A DNA stretch of 64,000 nucleotides from Pontibacter liquoris (GCF_022758235.1 NZ_JALEBG010000001.1:1178001-1242000); one strand, 5' to 3'. Shown: positions 30,501 to 39,137, counted from the first letter of the stretch. Notes: generated by a model not told the origin, from the letters alone. Numbers and translations: made by a program.

Positions 30501-32408
30501 TTGCAAGACATCCACCACATCCTTAAAACCTACTGGGGCTTCGACCGTTTCCGGCCGCTGCAGGAGGAGATCATCCAGTCTGTGCTGGCGGGGCAGGATA
30601 CACTGGCCCTGCTGCCCACCGGTGGAGGCAAGTCCATCTGCTTCCAGGTGCCGGCGCTGGCCTTGGATGGGCTTTGCCTGGTGATCACGCCGCTCATCGC
30701 GCTAATGAAGGATCAGGTGGAACAGCTGAAAAAACGGGGCATTGCGGCCGTGGCCATTTACTCGGGCATGCACCGCCGCGAGATCGATATTGCCTTGGAC
30801 AATTGCGTGTATGGCAACGTGAAGTTCCTGTATCTCTCGCCGGAACGTTTGCTCACCGAGCTCTTCCAGGAACGCGTAAAGCGCATGAAGGTGCGTTTGC
30901 TGGCAGTGGATGAGGCGCACTGTATCTCGCAATGGGGCTACGATTTCAGGCCGCCCTATTTACAGTTAGCTGAACTGCGGGAGTCGCTGCCCGGTGTGCC
31001 GGTCATTGCCCTGACGGCTACCGCTACCGAGCAGGTGAAGCAGGACATCCAGGCGCAGCTCCGGTTTCCGAAGCCAAATGTGTTTCAGAAGAGCTTTGCC
31101 CGCGCGAACCTTTCCTATTCCTGCCTGCCCACCGAAGACAAAGCCAGCCGCTTGCTGGAGATGTTGCAGCGCCTGCCCGGCCAGAGCATTGTGTATGTAC
31201 GCAGCCGCCGCCAAACCGCCGAGCTGGCTAGGTTCCTGCAGAGCCGCCGCATTGCGGCAGCTGCCTATCATGCTGGTTTAAAGTTTGAAGACCGCAATGC
31301 GGTACAGCAGGCCTGGATCACGGACAAAGTGCGTGTGATGGTAGCCACCAATGCCTTCGGAATGGGTATCGACAAACCCGATGTGCGGCTGGTGGTGCAC
31401 CTGGACCTGCCCGAAAGCCTGGAGGCCTATTACCAGGAGGCCGGGCGCGCCGGGCGCGATGAGCAGTATGCGTACGCAGCCATACTTTACGGCCCCAACG
31501 ATGTGGCCGAGCTGCAGCGCAAAGTGGAAGAAGCTCACCCTGCTGTAGATTATATCCGGCGGGTGTACCAGTGCCTGGCCAATTATTTCCAGCTGGCCGT
31601 GGGCAGCGGCCTGATGAGCAGCTTCGACTTTGAACTGGGGCCATTTGCCAAAAACTATAAACTGCAGACTCTGGAAGTGCACCACGCCATCAAGCGCCTG
31701 GAGCAGGAAGGCTATCTGCAACTGAACGAGAGCTATTATATGCCCTCGCGGCTGATGCTGGCTCTTGAAAACACCGCCCTCTACGACTTTCAGTTAAAGA
31801 ACCCGGAGCATGACAAGCTTATCCGTATGCTGCTGCGCATGTATGGCGGCGAAGCGTTTGTCAATTTTGTGAAGGTGTCGGAACGACGGCTAGCCGAATA
31901 CCTGAAATTACCGGAGCCTGACCTGCGCCGCAAACTCGAATACTTGCACAAGCTGCAGGTCATCCAGTATGAACCACAGCACGACTCGCCGCAACTCATT
32001 TTTACAGCGCCACGGCAGGATGCAGGCGGGTTAAAGCTGGATGTGAAGCGGCTGAATGCCCTGCGTGAGCGGGCGCTGCTCCAGGCCAGAGAGATGGGCC
32101 GCTACGTAGAAACAACAAACCGCTGCCGCACCCAGCTGCTGCTCGAATACTTCGGTGAGCTGACCGACACCCGCTGCCGCATCTGCGACTACTGCCTGGC
32201 TGAACGCAAAAAGGAGCGGCAAGGTCAGGAACAGGAGGCCTTGCGTACTAGACTAATGGAACTGGTGCAGGTTGCGCCCTACCTGCCCAAAGAACTGGTG
32301 CAGGCCTTTGAACCCAAACATGCCGAAATTATCACCGCCCTGATCCGCGAACTAATAGATCTGGGCCGGCTCAAGTATAAAGAAAGTGGTAAGCTGGAGG
32401 TGGCGTAA
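30501..32408 (+). CDS. recQ: ATP-dependent DNA helicase RecQ
   Basis: The 635-residue protein starts at TTG 30501 (MQDIHHILKTYWGFDRFRPL). It shows the Q-motif region, Walker A LPTGGGKSI, the DEAH box AVDEAHCISQWGYDFRP, motif III ALTATA, motif V FGMGIDKPDVR and motif VI QEAGRAGRD. The RecQ-C zinc site is near the C-terminus (NRCRTQLLLEYFG and RCRICDYC), preceded by the winged helix. No clear HRDC domain follows. RecQ unwinds DNA for recombination and fork repair. It is probably a single gene. Confidence 0.96.
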   Translation: MQDIHHILKTYWGFDRFRPLQEEIIQSVLAGQDTLALLPTGGGKSICFQVPALALDGLCLVITPLIALMKDQVEQLKKRGIAAVAIYSGMHRREIDIALDNCVYGNVKFLYLSPERLLTELFQERVKRMKVRLLAVDEAHCISQWGYDFRPPYLQLAELRESLPGVPVIALTATATEQVKQDIQAQLRFPKPNVFQKSFARANLSYSCLPTEDKASRLLEMLQRLPGQSIVYVRSRRQTAELARFLQSRRIAAAAYHAGLKFEDRNAVQQAWITDKVRVMVATNAFGMGIDKPDVRLVVHLDLPESLEAYYQEAGRAGRDEQYAYAAILYGPNDVAELQRKVEEAHPAVDYIRRVYQCLANYFQLAVGSGLMSSFDFELGPFAKNYKLQTLEVHHAIKRLEQEGYLQLNESYYMPSRLMLALENTALYDFQLKNPEHDKLIRMLLRMYGGEAFVNFVKVSERRLAEYLKLPEPDLRRKLEYLHKLQVIQYEPQHDSPQLIFTAPRQDAGGLKLDVKRLNALRERALLQAREMGRYVETTNRCRTQLLLEYFGELTDTRCRICDYCLAERKKERQGQEQEALRTRLMELVQVAPYLPKELVQAFEPKHAEIITALIRELIDLGRLKYKESGKLEVA

Positions 32409-32714
32409 AGCATAATATAATTTGTCTGCACACAAGTATACCTTAAGGTATGGGAACAAGCTACTTTCAACTTGCTACAGAATAACCAAATTAATTCCCG
32501 TACAAACCCTTTGTGAAGAACAGGTACAAAAGACAGCCAGGCAGCAAAAAGATAAAATGCGGGCGCAATTAATTCATGTTTTCAGTTTTGGTGAGAGGGC
32601 CGAAGTACCTATACAAGTAGAAACCCGGTAACCATCAGAGAAGTAGTAGCAATAGCAGGTCAGCTGAGAAAATATACCTGCAACTACATCATCCACCTAA
32701 GACACGATACAAGT
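32409..32714. other. intergenic region with a 14-bp palindrome
   Basis: I see no gene between recQ and the DinB-like gene. ATACCTTAAGGTAT at 32438-32451 is a perfect palindrome that overlaps one AAGTATA copy; it may be an operator. The short frame at 32422-32631 has no recognisable features. Confidence 0.35.
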
Positions 32715-33230
32715 ATGGCAACACCAACTAAACCAGAAGTATGGCTGCGCGGGCCTTTGCCCGGTGTGCCGGGACTTTTGCAGCCGGTTGCGCATGCGCT
32801 GCTGCAGGCGCAGGAAGAAGTAGAAGCACTCATGCAGCACTTCCCCAGGGAGCTGCTCTGGGAAAAGCCTGCCGGCGTGGCCTCAGTTGGTTTTCACCTG
32901 CAGCACTTGCGCGGTGTGCTCGACCGGTTGTTTACGTATGCCCGCGGCGAGCAGCTCACCGAAGCGCAGCTGCAGGCCCTGAAAGCAGAAGGAAAACCGC
33001 CGGAAGTGCAAAATAATGTACAGGAACTGGTGCAGCACTTCAGCCGGCAGGTAAGCGTGGCCCTGGAGCAGCTTCGCCATACCGATGCAGGGCAACTGCA
33101 GGAACCGCGGGGCGTAGGGCGGGCGCAACTTCCGTCTACCGTTTTAGGGTTACTGGTGCATGCGGCCGAGCACACGCAGCGGCATGTGGGGCAGTTGCTG
33201 GTAACAGCCCGCGTGCTGCAAGGCACCTGA
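32715..33230 (+). CDS. DinB-like four-helix protein
   Basis: The 171-residue protein is helical, with WLRGPLPGVPGLLQPVAHAL, then SVGFHLQHLRGVLDRLFTYA and VLGLLVHAAEHTQRHVGQLL near the end. The spaced histidines (FHLQHL, HAAEH, QRHVGQ) match the metal site of DinB/YfiT-type proteins. These are putative thiol-dependent transferases or hydrolases; the substrate is not known. It stands alone. Confidence 0.78.
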   Translation: MATPTKPEVWLRGPLPGVPGLLQPVAHALLQAQEEVEALMQHFPRELLWEKPAGVASVGFHLQHLRGVLDRLFTYARGEQLTEAQLQALKAEGKPPEVQNNVQELVQHFSRQVSVALEQLRHTDAGQLQEPRGVGRAQLPSTVLGLLVHAAEHTQRHVGQLLVTARVLQGT

Positions 33231-33334
33231 ACCACCACTTATACCTGCGAAAACAGAGACCTTATGCCAAAAGGGAAACCGGCAGCGAGTAGGCCAAACT
33301 ATTCATCCCGTTTCGGACCGGTACAGGTGCCAGG

Positions 33335-34381
33335 TTAGCTACCAGATGGTTTCTGCTGCGCGGCAACCGCTTTGATAAAATTGATCACGCCGTTCATGTA
33401 TACCTGCTGGTCGTCCCACATGGCCAGGTGGCTGCCGTTGGGGCAGTAGAGGTATTGCCCATTTTGTACCAGCCGGCTCATCTCCTTCATTTCCTCGGGG
33501 TTCATGGTATCATACTTCGCGCCAACGGTGAGGGTGGGCACCGTAATCTTTTTCAGGTCGCTCCAGCGGTCCCAGTTTTGCAGAATGCCGCCAGGCACAA
33601 ACTCGCTTGGCCCCTGCATGTACTCGTATACTTTCTGGTTCACGTGGCCTAAGCTGCGCATCACGGCTTCCGGCCATACTTCGAGGCGGCACAGGTGCTT
33701 GCGATAGTAATTATCGAACACCAGCTGCTGGTACACGGGGTTCATGAAGTCGTTTTTCTTTTCGTATACTTCCAGCGAGTCGATGAGGGAAGGGCGCATT
33801 TCGGCCCGCAGCTTGGCGTTGTAGGTCGCATACTTCGGGAAGCTGGCCGTCATGTTGCAGATGATGAGGCCTTTGAGGTTGTCCTGGTGCTTCAAAGCGT
33901 ACTCAAGGGCCAGCATGCCACCCCAGGAGTTGCCCAGCAAATAAAAGTTGTCCTTGTTCATACCCAGCTGCTGGCGCACCTGCTCTACCTCTTCCACAAA
34001 GCGGTTGATGTTGTAGAGACTCATATCGTCGGGCTGGTCGGAGTAAGCAGAACCCAGCTGGTCATACTCATAAAACTCGATGTTGGCTTGCGGGAAAAAG
34101 CTCTCGAAAGCTTCCATGTATTCGTGCGTCATGGCGGGGCCGCCATGCAGGAGCAGCACTTTCATGGTCGGGCTGTTGCCAAAGCGCTTCGTCCATACTT
34201 TGTAGCCTTCTTTTAGCTGGATCATCTGCACGCCACCAGCCTGCACCGGGGTAGGCGTTTTAAAGTCGAGGTAATCTGCTGTGGTGGCGGTAGTGGCAGC
34301 TTCCGGTTCGGTACGCTGGCAGCCGGTAGTTAGCAGGAGTAGGCCCAGGCAGGCGATCAGAAAAGAGAAAGGCTTTTTCAT
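33335..34381 (-). CDS. proline iminopeptidase-like alpha/beta hydrolase, lipoprotein
   Basis: From ATG 34381 (MKKPFSFLIACLGLLLLTTG followed by CQRTEP) the protein has 348 residues and a lipoprotein signal peptide with Cys in TTGC. The open frame extends 20 codons further, but this start gives the signal. The mature part is an alpha/beta hydrolase: oxyanion region LLLHGGPAMTHEY, nucleophile LLGNSWGGMLALEYA, Asp in GAKYDTMNPEEM and His in CPNGSHLAMWDD. These are features of proline iminopeptidases (family S33), which remove N-terminal proline from peptides. It is probably anchored to a membrane and faces the periplasm or outside. Confidence 0.9.
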   Translation of the reverse strand: MKKPFSFLIACLGLLLLTTGCQRTEPEAATTATTADYLDFKTPTPVQAGGVQMIQLKEGYKVWTKRFGNSPTMKVLLLHGGPAMTHEYMEAFESFFPQANIEFYEYDQLGSAYSDQPDDMSLYNINRFVEEVEQVRQQLGMNKDNFYLLGNSWGGMLALEYALKHQDNLKGLIICNMTASFPKYATYNAKLRAEMRPSLIDSLEVYEKKNDFMNPVYQQLVFDNYYRKHLCRLEVWPEAVMRSLGHVNQKVYEYMQGPSEFVPGGILQNWDRWSDLKKITVPTLTVGAKYDTMNPEEMKEMSRLVQNGQYLYCPNGSHLAMWDDQQVYMNGVINFIKAVAAQQKPSGS

Positions 34382-34713
34382 GTATAACAGCAGGTTTAAG
34401 GTGAGACGGTTTAACGGAACAGTGCCGCAGCTAAAGGCCACGGGAGCTAAAAGATAAAGTTATTTCTGCTGAAAATCGTAAGGTGCTGCTGATAAAAGTT
34501 TTAGATGGAGCAACGTGCCATTTCCCGGCCCATCTCTCTGGCTCATCCCGCATACTTGACGCAAGCGTCCACCTGTGCCGTGCGTAGCAAAATCGATTAC
34601 TGTATCCTGGCTATTTGTTAATGTACACGTTATTGCTGTTCCATTGCCACTTAAGTATAGGCATATGCGGACGCTTGCTTCATTTACGTTTTAGGAGCAC
34701 ATCTACTTCAGGC
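34382..34713. other. intergenic region between hydrolase and LLM gene
   Basis: No gene is seen. The hydrolase promoter should lie near 34400-34560 on the minus strand. Two AAGTAT-type copies occur (near 34552 and 34654). The region ends in the terminator of the LLM gene. Confidence 0.35.
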
Positions 34714-34747
34714 AAAAAAAGAACCCTGCGGCTTCAAGGCTGCAGGG
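34714..34747 (-). terminator. intrinsic terminator after the LLM monooxygenase gene
   Basis: CCCTGCGGC (34724-34732) pairs with GCTGCAGGG (34739-34747) with one G-T pair. On the minus strand a run of seven T (34720-34714) follows. It closes the peptide/ATP-grasp/LLM unit. Confidence 0.85.
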
Positions 34748-34788
34748 CTCAAGGTCAGTTTAGTTTAGGTTTATTGTTTGTTAGGTTC

Positions 34789-35826
34789 TTATGCTGTTTG
34801 TTTTTGTGGAGAGAAAGCCCTGATCACGGAGTCGGAGAAGCGCTCCATCTCCTCGAGTTGCGGACTGCACTGCAGCAGGAAGAAATCCACCCCCACTGCC
34901 TCGAAGGCGGCGATGCGGTCCTGGATCTGGGCAGGCGTGCCGGTCAGGCCGCTGCGCAGGCCGCGGTTGGATACCGAGTAATCCTGCAGCGACACCTGCT
35001 GCTCGAGCTGCGTGCCGGCCAGCCACTGCTGGTAGTTGCCATAGCCGGCAGCCGAGGCCTGCACGTTGGTAATGCGGTCGAGTTCTTTTTTCACTTCCGC
35101 CTCCGTGTTGCGCACAATGCTGTAGGCCGCTACCCCGAATTTCATCGGCGGCAGGCCCAGTATCTCGCGGCGGCGGCGCATGTCGGCAATGCGCTCCCCG
35201 ATCTTTTCAGGCGAATCGCCGTGCATCACGTAGCCGTCGCATTGCGTGCTGATCATGGTTTTAGCAGTTTCCGACTCGCCTCCGGCATAAATAAATGGCT
35301 TTTTGGCAGGCTTGGGCTGCAGCACGTTATCTTCCACCTTGTAGTAGTTGCCGCTGTAAGTCACGTGGTCGCGTTCCCACACGCTGGTCACCACGTCCAG
35401 CCACTCTTTGGTGCGGGCGTAGCGGTCGTCGTGCTGCTCAAACTGGATGCCATACTTGGTCGCCTCATCGCGCCACCAGCTCGATACCACATTCAGCGAC
35501 AGGCGGCCATTGCTGATCAGGTCGATGTTGGCGGCCTGCTTAGCCAGCTGCGCCGGGTTGTGGAACGTAGGGCGCACGGCCACCATGATCTCCAGCTGCT
35601 GGGTCACAGCGGCCAGCGCCGCTGCCGTAGACCAGGCATCGAGGGCCGGTGCTTCCTGCCCTTTGATATCATTTAAGTATAACTCTGCGATCAACGACAG
35701 GTGGTAGCCCCAGCTCTCGCTTTTTTGCGCCAGTTTTTTAACGTAATCCCAGGAGGTGTCCATTCCTTCGTCCGGAATGTTGCGGAGCCATCCTCCGAAA
35801 ACGGGTAACCAATAGCCGAATTCCAT
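34789..35826 (-). CDS. SsuD-like LLM-class FMN-dependent monooxygenase
   Basis: The 345-residue protein is a luciferase-like TIM-barrel flavoenzyme: MEFGYWLPVFGGWLR, then FHNPAQLAKQAANIDLISNG, RLSLNVVSSWWRDEATKYGI, HDDRYARTKEWLDVVTSVWE, YYKVEDNVLQPKPAKKPFIY and AGGESETAK. The NVVSSWW and DDRYARTKEW phrases are close to alkanesulfonate monooxygenase SsuD and its relatives, which use reduced FMN and O2 to cleave C-S bonds. The substrate here is unknown. The ATG lies 2 bp after the stop of the ATP-grasp gene, so the two are co-translated. No flavin reductase or sulfonate transporter is adjacent. Confidence 0.85.
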   Translation of the reverse strand: MEFGYWLPVFGGWLRNIPDEGMDTSWDYVKKLAQKSESWGYHLSLIAELYLNDIKGQEAPALDAWSTAAALAAVTQQLEIMVAVRPTFHNPAQLAKQAANIDLISNGRLSLNVVSSWWRDEATKYGIQFEQHDDRYARTKEWLDVVTSVWERDHVTYSGNYYKVEDNVLQPKPAKKPFIYAGGESETAKTMISTQCDGYVMHGDSPEKIGERIADMRRRREILGLPPMKFGVAAYSIVRNTEAEVKKELDRITNVQASAAGYGNYQQWLAGTQLEQQVSLQDYSVSNRGLRSGLTGTPAQIQDRIAAFEAVGVDFFLLQCSPQLEEMERFSDSVIRAFSPQKQTA

Positions 35827-35828
35827 GC

Positions 35829-36812
35829 TTATACCTCCTGTAGTTTAAGTTGCGCTTTCTTCTCCAGGAAATCTACCAGGCGGGCGTGTGGGTTAAAGCC
35901 GATCACGTTCACGGCATCGGCCACAAAATTAGACAGCGCGTTGATGTCGTAGTAGTAGATCCTACCATCGCGGTCGTCCACCATGTACTCAATGCCACCC
36001 ACGTCGATGCCGGCTTCCTGCACAATGCGTTCGATGTTGTCGATTACTTCCTGCGGCGGGGTATAGGCTTCCACGCGCATGCCATTCTTAGGCGCATCCA
36101 GGGCGCAGGCATTGCGGCTCAGTTCCTTGCCGTTGGTGGTCTGGCAAATGTCGGCCGGGCAGAGGTTGAAGCTCTCGCCGGAAGTATACACGTTGATGCC
36201 GTAGAGGTATTTGCCGCCCAAGGTTTCGATGCGGGTGATATGGCCGCCGCGGGCTACCACATACTCCTGCACCAGCGCCGTGTGGTCGATGCCCAGCTTC
36301 ACCTCGGCGGCAGCCACAGCTTGCGCGAGTTCCTCCACAGAATCATAGCGCACAATGCCGGCGCCGCTGCCCCCAATATTGGCTTTCACCACCACCGGGA
36401 AGCGCAGCCCTTCGGAGGCTTTCACCGCCTGCGAGGCATGGTTGATGATGCGCGCTTTTGGGTAAGGCAAGCCCAGTTTTTCGAGCAGCGTGATCTGCAG
36501 CGCTTTGGAGGTTTCGTACTGAAAGGCCTTGTAGCCGTTCACCACCGGCACACCGGTCGTTTCGAGGTAGGCCAGCAGGCTCAGCGTATAAAAGATACTG
36601 TTCTCGTTGTTGCGCAGGTAAGCCGAAGGGCTAGTGCGGTTAAAGAACAGGCTGTAAGGTACTTCCTTTTCGGCCGGATCATAGGTATGGGCGGCGGCAT
36701 TCAGGCGTTCGTAGCCAATGCCACGGGCGTCCAGTTCATTTAACAAGGGGCGGAACCAGTCCGGGTGCTCGTGAAAAATGGCAATGGGTTTATCGGTGGT
36801 GTACGTTGACAT
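35829..36812 (-). CDS. RimK-like ATP-grasp ligase
   Basis: The 327-residue protein has the ATP-grasp fold: FNRTSPSAYLRNNENSIFYT, ALQITLLEKLGLPYPKARII, LRFPVVVKANIGGSGAGIVR (nucleotide-binding Lys and Gly-rich loop), ALVQEYVVARGGHITRIETL and the metal-binding YYYDINALSNFVADA. Such enzymes join an amine to a carboxylate through an acyl phosphate, often on a peptide or protein. It is preceded, 218 bp upstream, by a 40-residue peptide ending in four cysteines and followed by the LLM enzyme, an unusual set. Its substrate could be that peptide, or a small molecule. No maturase other than the LLM protein is nearby. Confidence 0.82.
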   Translation of the reverse strand: MSTYTTDKPIAIFHEHPDWFRPLLNELDARGIGYERLNAAAHTYDPAEKEVPYSLFFNRTSPSAYLRNNENSIFYTLSLLAYLETTGVPVVNGYKAFQYETSKALQITLLEKLGLPYPKARIINHASQAVKASEGLRFPVVVKANIGGSGAGIVRYDSVEELAQAVAAAEVKLGIDHTALVQEYVVARGGHITRIETLGGKYLYGINVYTSGESFNLCPADICQTTNGKELSRNACALDAPKNGMRVEAYTPPQEVIDNIERIVQEAGIDVGGIEYMVDDRDGRIYYYDINALSNFVADAVNVIGFNPHARLVDFLEKKAQLKLQEV

Positions 36813-36923
36813 AAGTTCTGGTTTTTGAAGTTAGAAGTATAAAGCAGCGGATTATGCACCGCTACAGGCTTTGTTAAATTAAAGAAAGAAGTATGGAATA
36901 AAGGGTCAGAAAGCCCCGGAAAC

Positions 36924-37013
36924 GGCCTGAACAGGTACAAACAGGCCATGCCTTTCCCGCAAAGCTGCACACAGATAGGCTGGCAAGTGGGCGCGCCACA
37001 ATGCATCAGCCTA
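36924..37013 (-). promoter_or_regulatory. two hairpins in the leader between peptide and ATP-grasp gene
   Basis: Hairpin 1: TAGGCTG (36976-36982) pairs with CAGCCTA (37007-37013), with an inner stem GTGG/CCAC (36987-36990 and 36996-36999). Hairpin 2: GGCCTG (36924-36929) pairs with CAGGCC (36942-36947). Neither is followed by a clear U-tract. They could be attenuator structures or processing sites. Confidence 0.35.
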
Positions 37014-37030
37014 CCGCCAAAGCAGCAGGA

Positions 37031-37153
37031 CTAGCGACAACAACAGCAACCGTAGGCCGGCGCTACAGAAGTATAAACAGAGGTGTTTTCGGAGAAAATC
37101 CGGTTAAAAAGGCCCGCCAGTACGGCAGCAAAAGCGATAATAGTAGTTTGCAT
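37031..37153 (-). CDS. 40-residue peptide with C-terminal tetra-cysteine
   Basis: ATG 37153 to TAG 37031 encodes a 40-residue peptide. It opens MQTTIIAFAAVLAGLFNRIF, a hydrophobic, membrane- or leader-like segment, continues SENTSVYTSVAPAYG and ends CCCCR. It has its own upstream palindrome (37172-37186) and is read toward the ATP-grasp/LLM pair 218 bp away. Two readings fit: a precursor peptide modified by the ligase and flavoenzyme, or a leader peptide whose Cys codons sense charged tRNA-Cys to control a sulfur-related operon, as described for polycysteine leaders in mycobacteria. The gene is short, so chance cannot be excluded, but a tetra-Cys end just before a stop is rare. Confidence 0.5.
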   Translation of the reverse strand: MQTTIIAFAAVLAGLFNRIFSENTSVYTSVAPAYGCCCCR

Positions 37154-37171
37154 TATTAGTAATTTATATGC

Positions 37172-37186
37172 CCTAAATAATTTAGG
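37172..37186. promoter_or_regulatory. 15-bp palindrome upstream of the tetra-Cys peptide
   Basis: CCTAAATAATTTAGG has perfect 7-bp arms around one base. Its near edge is 18 bp upstream of the peptide start codon, where a repressor or activator site could control the peptide/ATP-grasp/LLM unit. Confidence 0.4.
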
Positions 37187-37368
37187 CAGGATGTAGCACC
37201 TGGTTATGCAACTGGTTGCTAGAAGTTCACAGAGCCTGTTCTCTCCCTTCTTCTTTATAAATCAAATACTTGTGAGGGTAATTGACTTGATGAATGCAAA
37301 ATTCGGAGCTGCGATTTACATTTCCAAATTTTTACCTAAAAATAATGTTGGTACACCATTTAAGTTTT

Positions 37369-37533
37369 GACAAAGGATAATTTGACAAAGGACAAAAGAA
37401 CATTGAACAGGGAGAATGATAAAGCAAGTTTAGCAGTTGAATGTTGAAGTATAGCAGGCGGTAAGGCCGGCCTCTGTCCATTTAAAGTTCTTTTCCTGTT
37501 ACTCTTTTGTCCTTTGTCAAATTATCCTTTGTC
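37369..37533. repeat. 165-bp element with perfect 30-bp terminal inverted repeats
   Basis: Positions 37369-37398 and 37504-37533 are exact inverted copies, 30 of 30. Each arm contains GACAAAGGATAATTT followed by GACAAAGGACAAAAG, two related 15-mers. The right arm ends 8 bp before the amidohydrolase stop codon (minus strand). The interior shows no gene. It has the same plan as 26009-26205 but with a different arm. Confidence 0.8.
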
Positions 37534-37541
37534 CTAAACGC

Positions 37542-38981
37542 CTACTTTTTCAGCCACTCCAATAATTGCTTCAGCTCGGCAGCAGTATAAACCTTTCCTC
37601 CGAAGATCACCGCTTCAATGGCTTCGGTATTGCGGATGTCTTCCAATGGGTTCTTGCTGAGCAGTACCAGGTCGGCTACTTTACCGGTAGCGATGGTGCC
37701 ATACTGATCGGCTTTACCCATCACGGTAGCGCCGTTCAGGGTAGCTGTTCGTAGGGTCTGGGCGGGTGTCAGGCCGGCTTCCTGCAGCGTTCTAAGCTCC
37801 TGGTGCAGCGACTGGCCCGGGTATACATACGAGTTAAAGGCACCGGCATCGGAGCCGGCCAGTATCGTAACGCCTGCGGCCTGCATTTGCGGTACCATGC
37901 CGGTAAACTTGTCTTCCAGGTCATGTATAAACGCTCTTGCTTCCGGCGTCTGGCGCTTGGCGCTGTTTTCTCTGCCAGCGTAGGTTTTAATGATACCGTC
38001 CTTGATATAGTGCAGGTATTCGTCGTGGCTGTGGTCGGCTTGCGACAGGTTGTTGAGCACGCGGCCAATGTATAAGGTAGGCGTAACGGCGGTATGATGC
38101 GCGGCCATCTTCTGGTAGATCTGCGCCGCCGTGGCCGGATCATAGGTGTCGTAGAGCCAGTGGAGGGCCGTGTAAAAACCAACCGGCTTGCCTGTTTTTT
38201 CGCCAGCCCGGATCACGTTGGTGATGCTGTCTTCTTTGGTAGAGGCAGCTTTAAAAGTATAGTATAAATGTTCGGTGATATCCAGTCCATTGTCAATCGC
38301 ATCGCCCAATTTTACGCTAAAGGGCATGTGACCGGCCGTGAGCATGCCCCGGGCCTGGGCCTCTTTGACAATGGCCAGAAACACATCCCCCGAAATAGTG
38401 CTGTCATAGATCTTTACAAAATCGACACCCAGCTTTTGCAAGGAATCCAGGGCCACAGGCACCTGTGCTACAGTGGCTACTTCAATAGAGCCGGCCCAGG
38501 TGGGCTTGGGGCCATCCAGCTTGGGGCCTGCCGAAATAATGCGCGGACCAACCAGCTTATTGGCTGCAATCGCTTCGCGCCACGCCTGAACGGCCGGGTA
38601 CAGGTCGCCGCCCGCGTCGCGTACCGTGGTGATACCGTTGATGATGTAAAGCGGGAGCAGGTCTTTGTTGGCTTCCTCCAGTTGGGCGCCGCCGCGCAGG
38701 TGCACGTGGTTGTCCCAAAGCCCGGGGATCAGGTACTGGCCTTTGGCATCCAGCGTAGTGGCGGCCTTATACTTGTTGCGGGCACCGGCATCGCCGATCT
38801 CCTGGATGAGGCCCGCATTGATCCAGACGGTTCTGTTGCGGAGCAGTTTTCCCTGTTCCACATCCACCACGTTCACGTGTGTCAGCAGCAGGTCGTAGGT
38901 CTGGGGCGGCCGGGCGGTGGTGCAGCTCAAAAGTGAGAGGCTCAGCAGCAGGAGCAAAGCAAAAAAGGCAGGGTTTCTCAT
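37542..38981 (-). CDS. amidohydrolase family protein, lipoprotein
   Basis: The 479-residue protein has a lipoprotein signal peptide (hydrophobic run then LLSCTTARP). The metal-dependent hydrolase signature is complete: DNHVHLRGG (HxH), TVRDAGGD, FVKIYDSTISGDVF (candidate metal-bridging Lys), TAGHMPFS, DITEHLYY and ILAGSDAGAFN. The C-terminal part (GKVADLVLLSKNPLEDIRN) rebuilds the small beta domain. Members hydrolyse amide or cyclic bonds, for example in imidazolone-propionate-like or dipeptide substrates; the substrate is not evident. The start ATG lies within a short tandem GACCGATG repeat. Confidence 0.9.
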   Translation of the reverse strand: MRNPAFFALLLLLSLSLLSCTTARPPQTYDLLLTHVNVVDVEQGKLLRNRTVWINAGLIQEIGDAGARNKYKAATTLDAKGQYLIPGLWDNHVHLRGGAQLEEANKDLLPLYIINGITTVRDAGGDLYPAVQAWREAIAANKLVGPRIISAGPKLDGPKPTWAGSIEVATVAQVPVALDSLQKLGVDFVKIYDSTISGDVFLAIVKEAQARGMLTAGHMPFSVKLGDAIDNGLDITEHLYYTFKAASTKEDSITNVIRAGEKTGKPVGFYTALHWLYDTYDPATAAQIYQKMAAHHTAVTPTLYIGRVLNNLSQADHSHDEYLHYIKDGIIKTYAGRENSAKRQTPEARAFIHDLEDKFTGMVPQMQAAGVTILAGSDAGAFNSYVYPGQSLHQELRTLQEAGLTPAQTLRTATLNGATVMGKADQYGTIATGKVADLVLLSKNPLEDIRNTEAIEAVIFGGKVYTAAELKQLLEWLKK

Positions 38982-39137
38982 CGGTCACATCGGTCAGATC
39001 AAAAGCCAAGTTAAGGATTCCTGCCGCGTGTGCAATACCCGCAACAGCAGGCCGGCGGGCCTGGAAGTATAAAGTTGTTGTGTGATTGGAATTCCGCACT
39101 AAATGCGAGTGAAATCGGGTGGCCTTCAGGTAGTAGC

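Noticed and set aside
38960-38995. GACCGATG repeat over the amidohydrolase start codon
   Set aside because: A two-unit repeat that creates a two-codon ATG-TGA frame; could affect translation but is easily chance.
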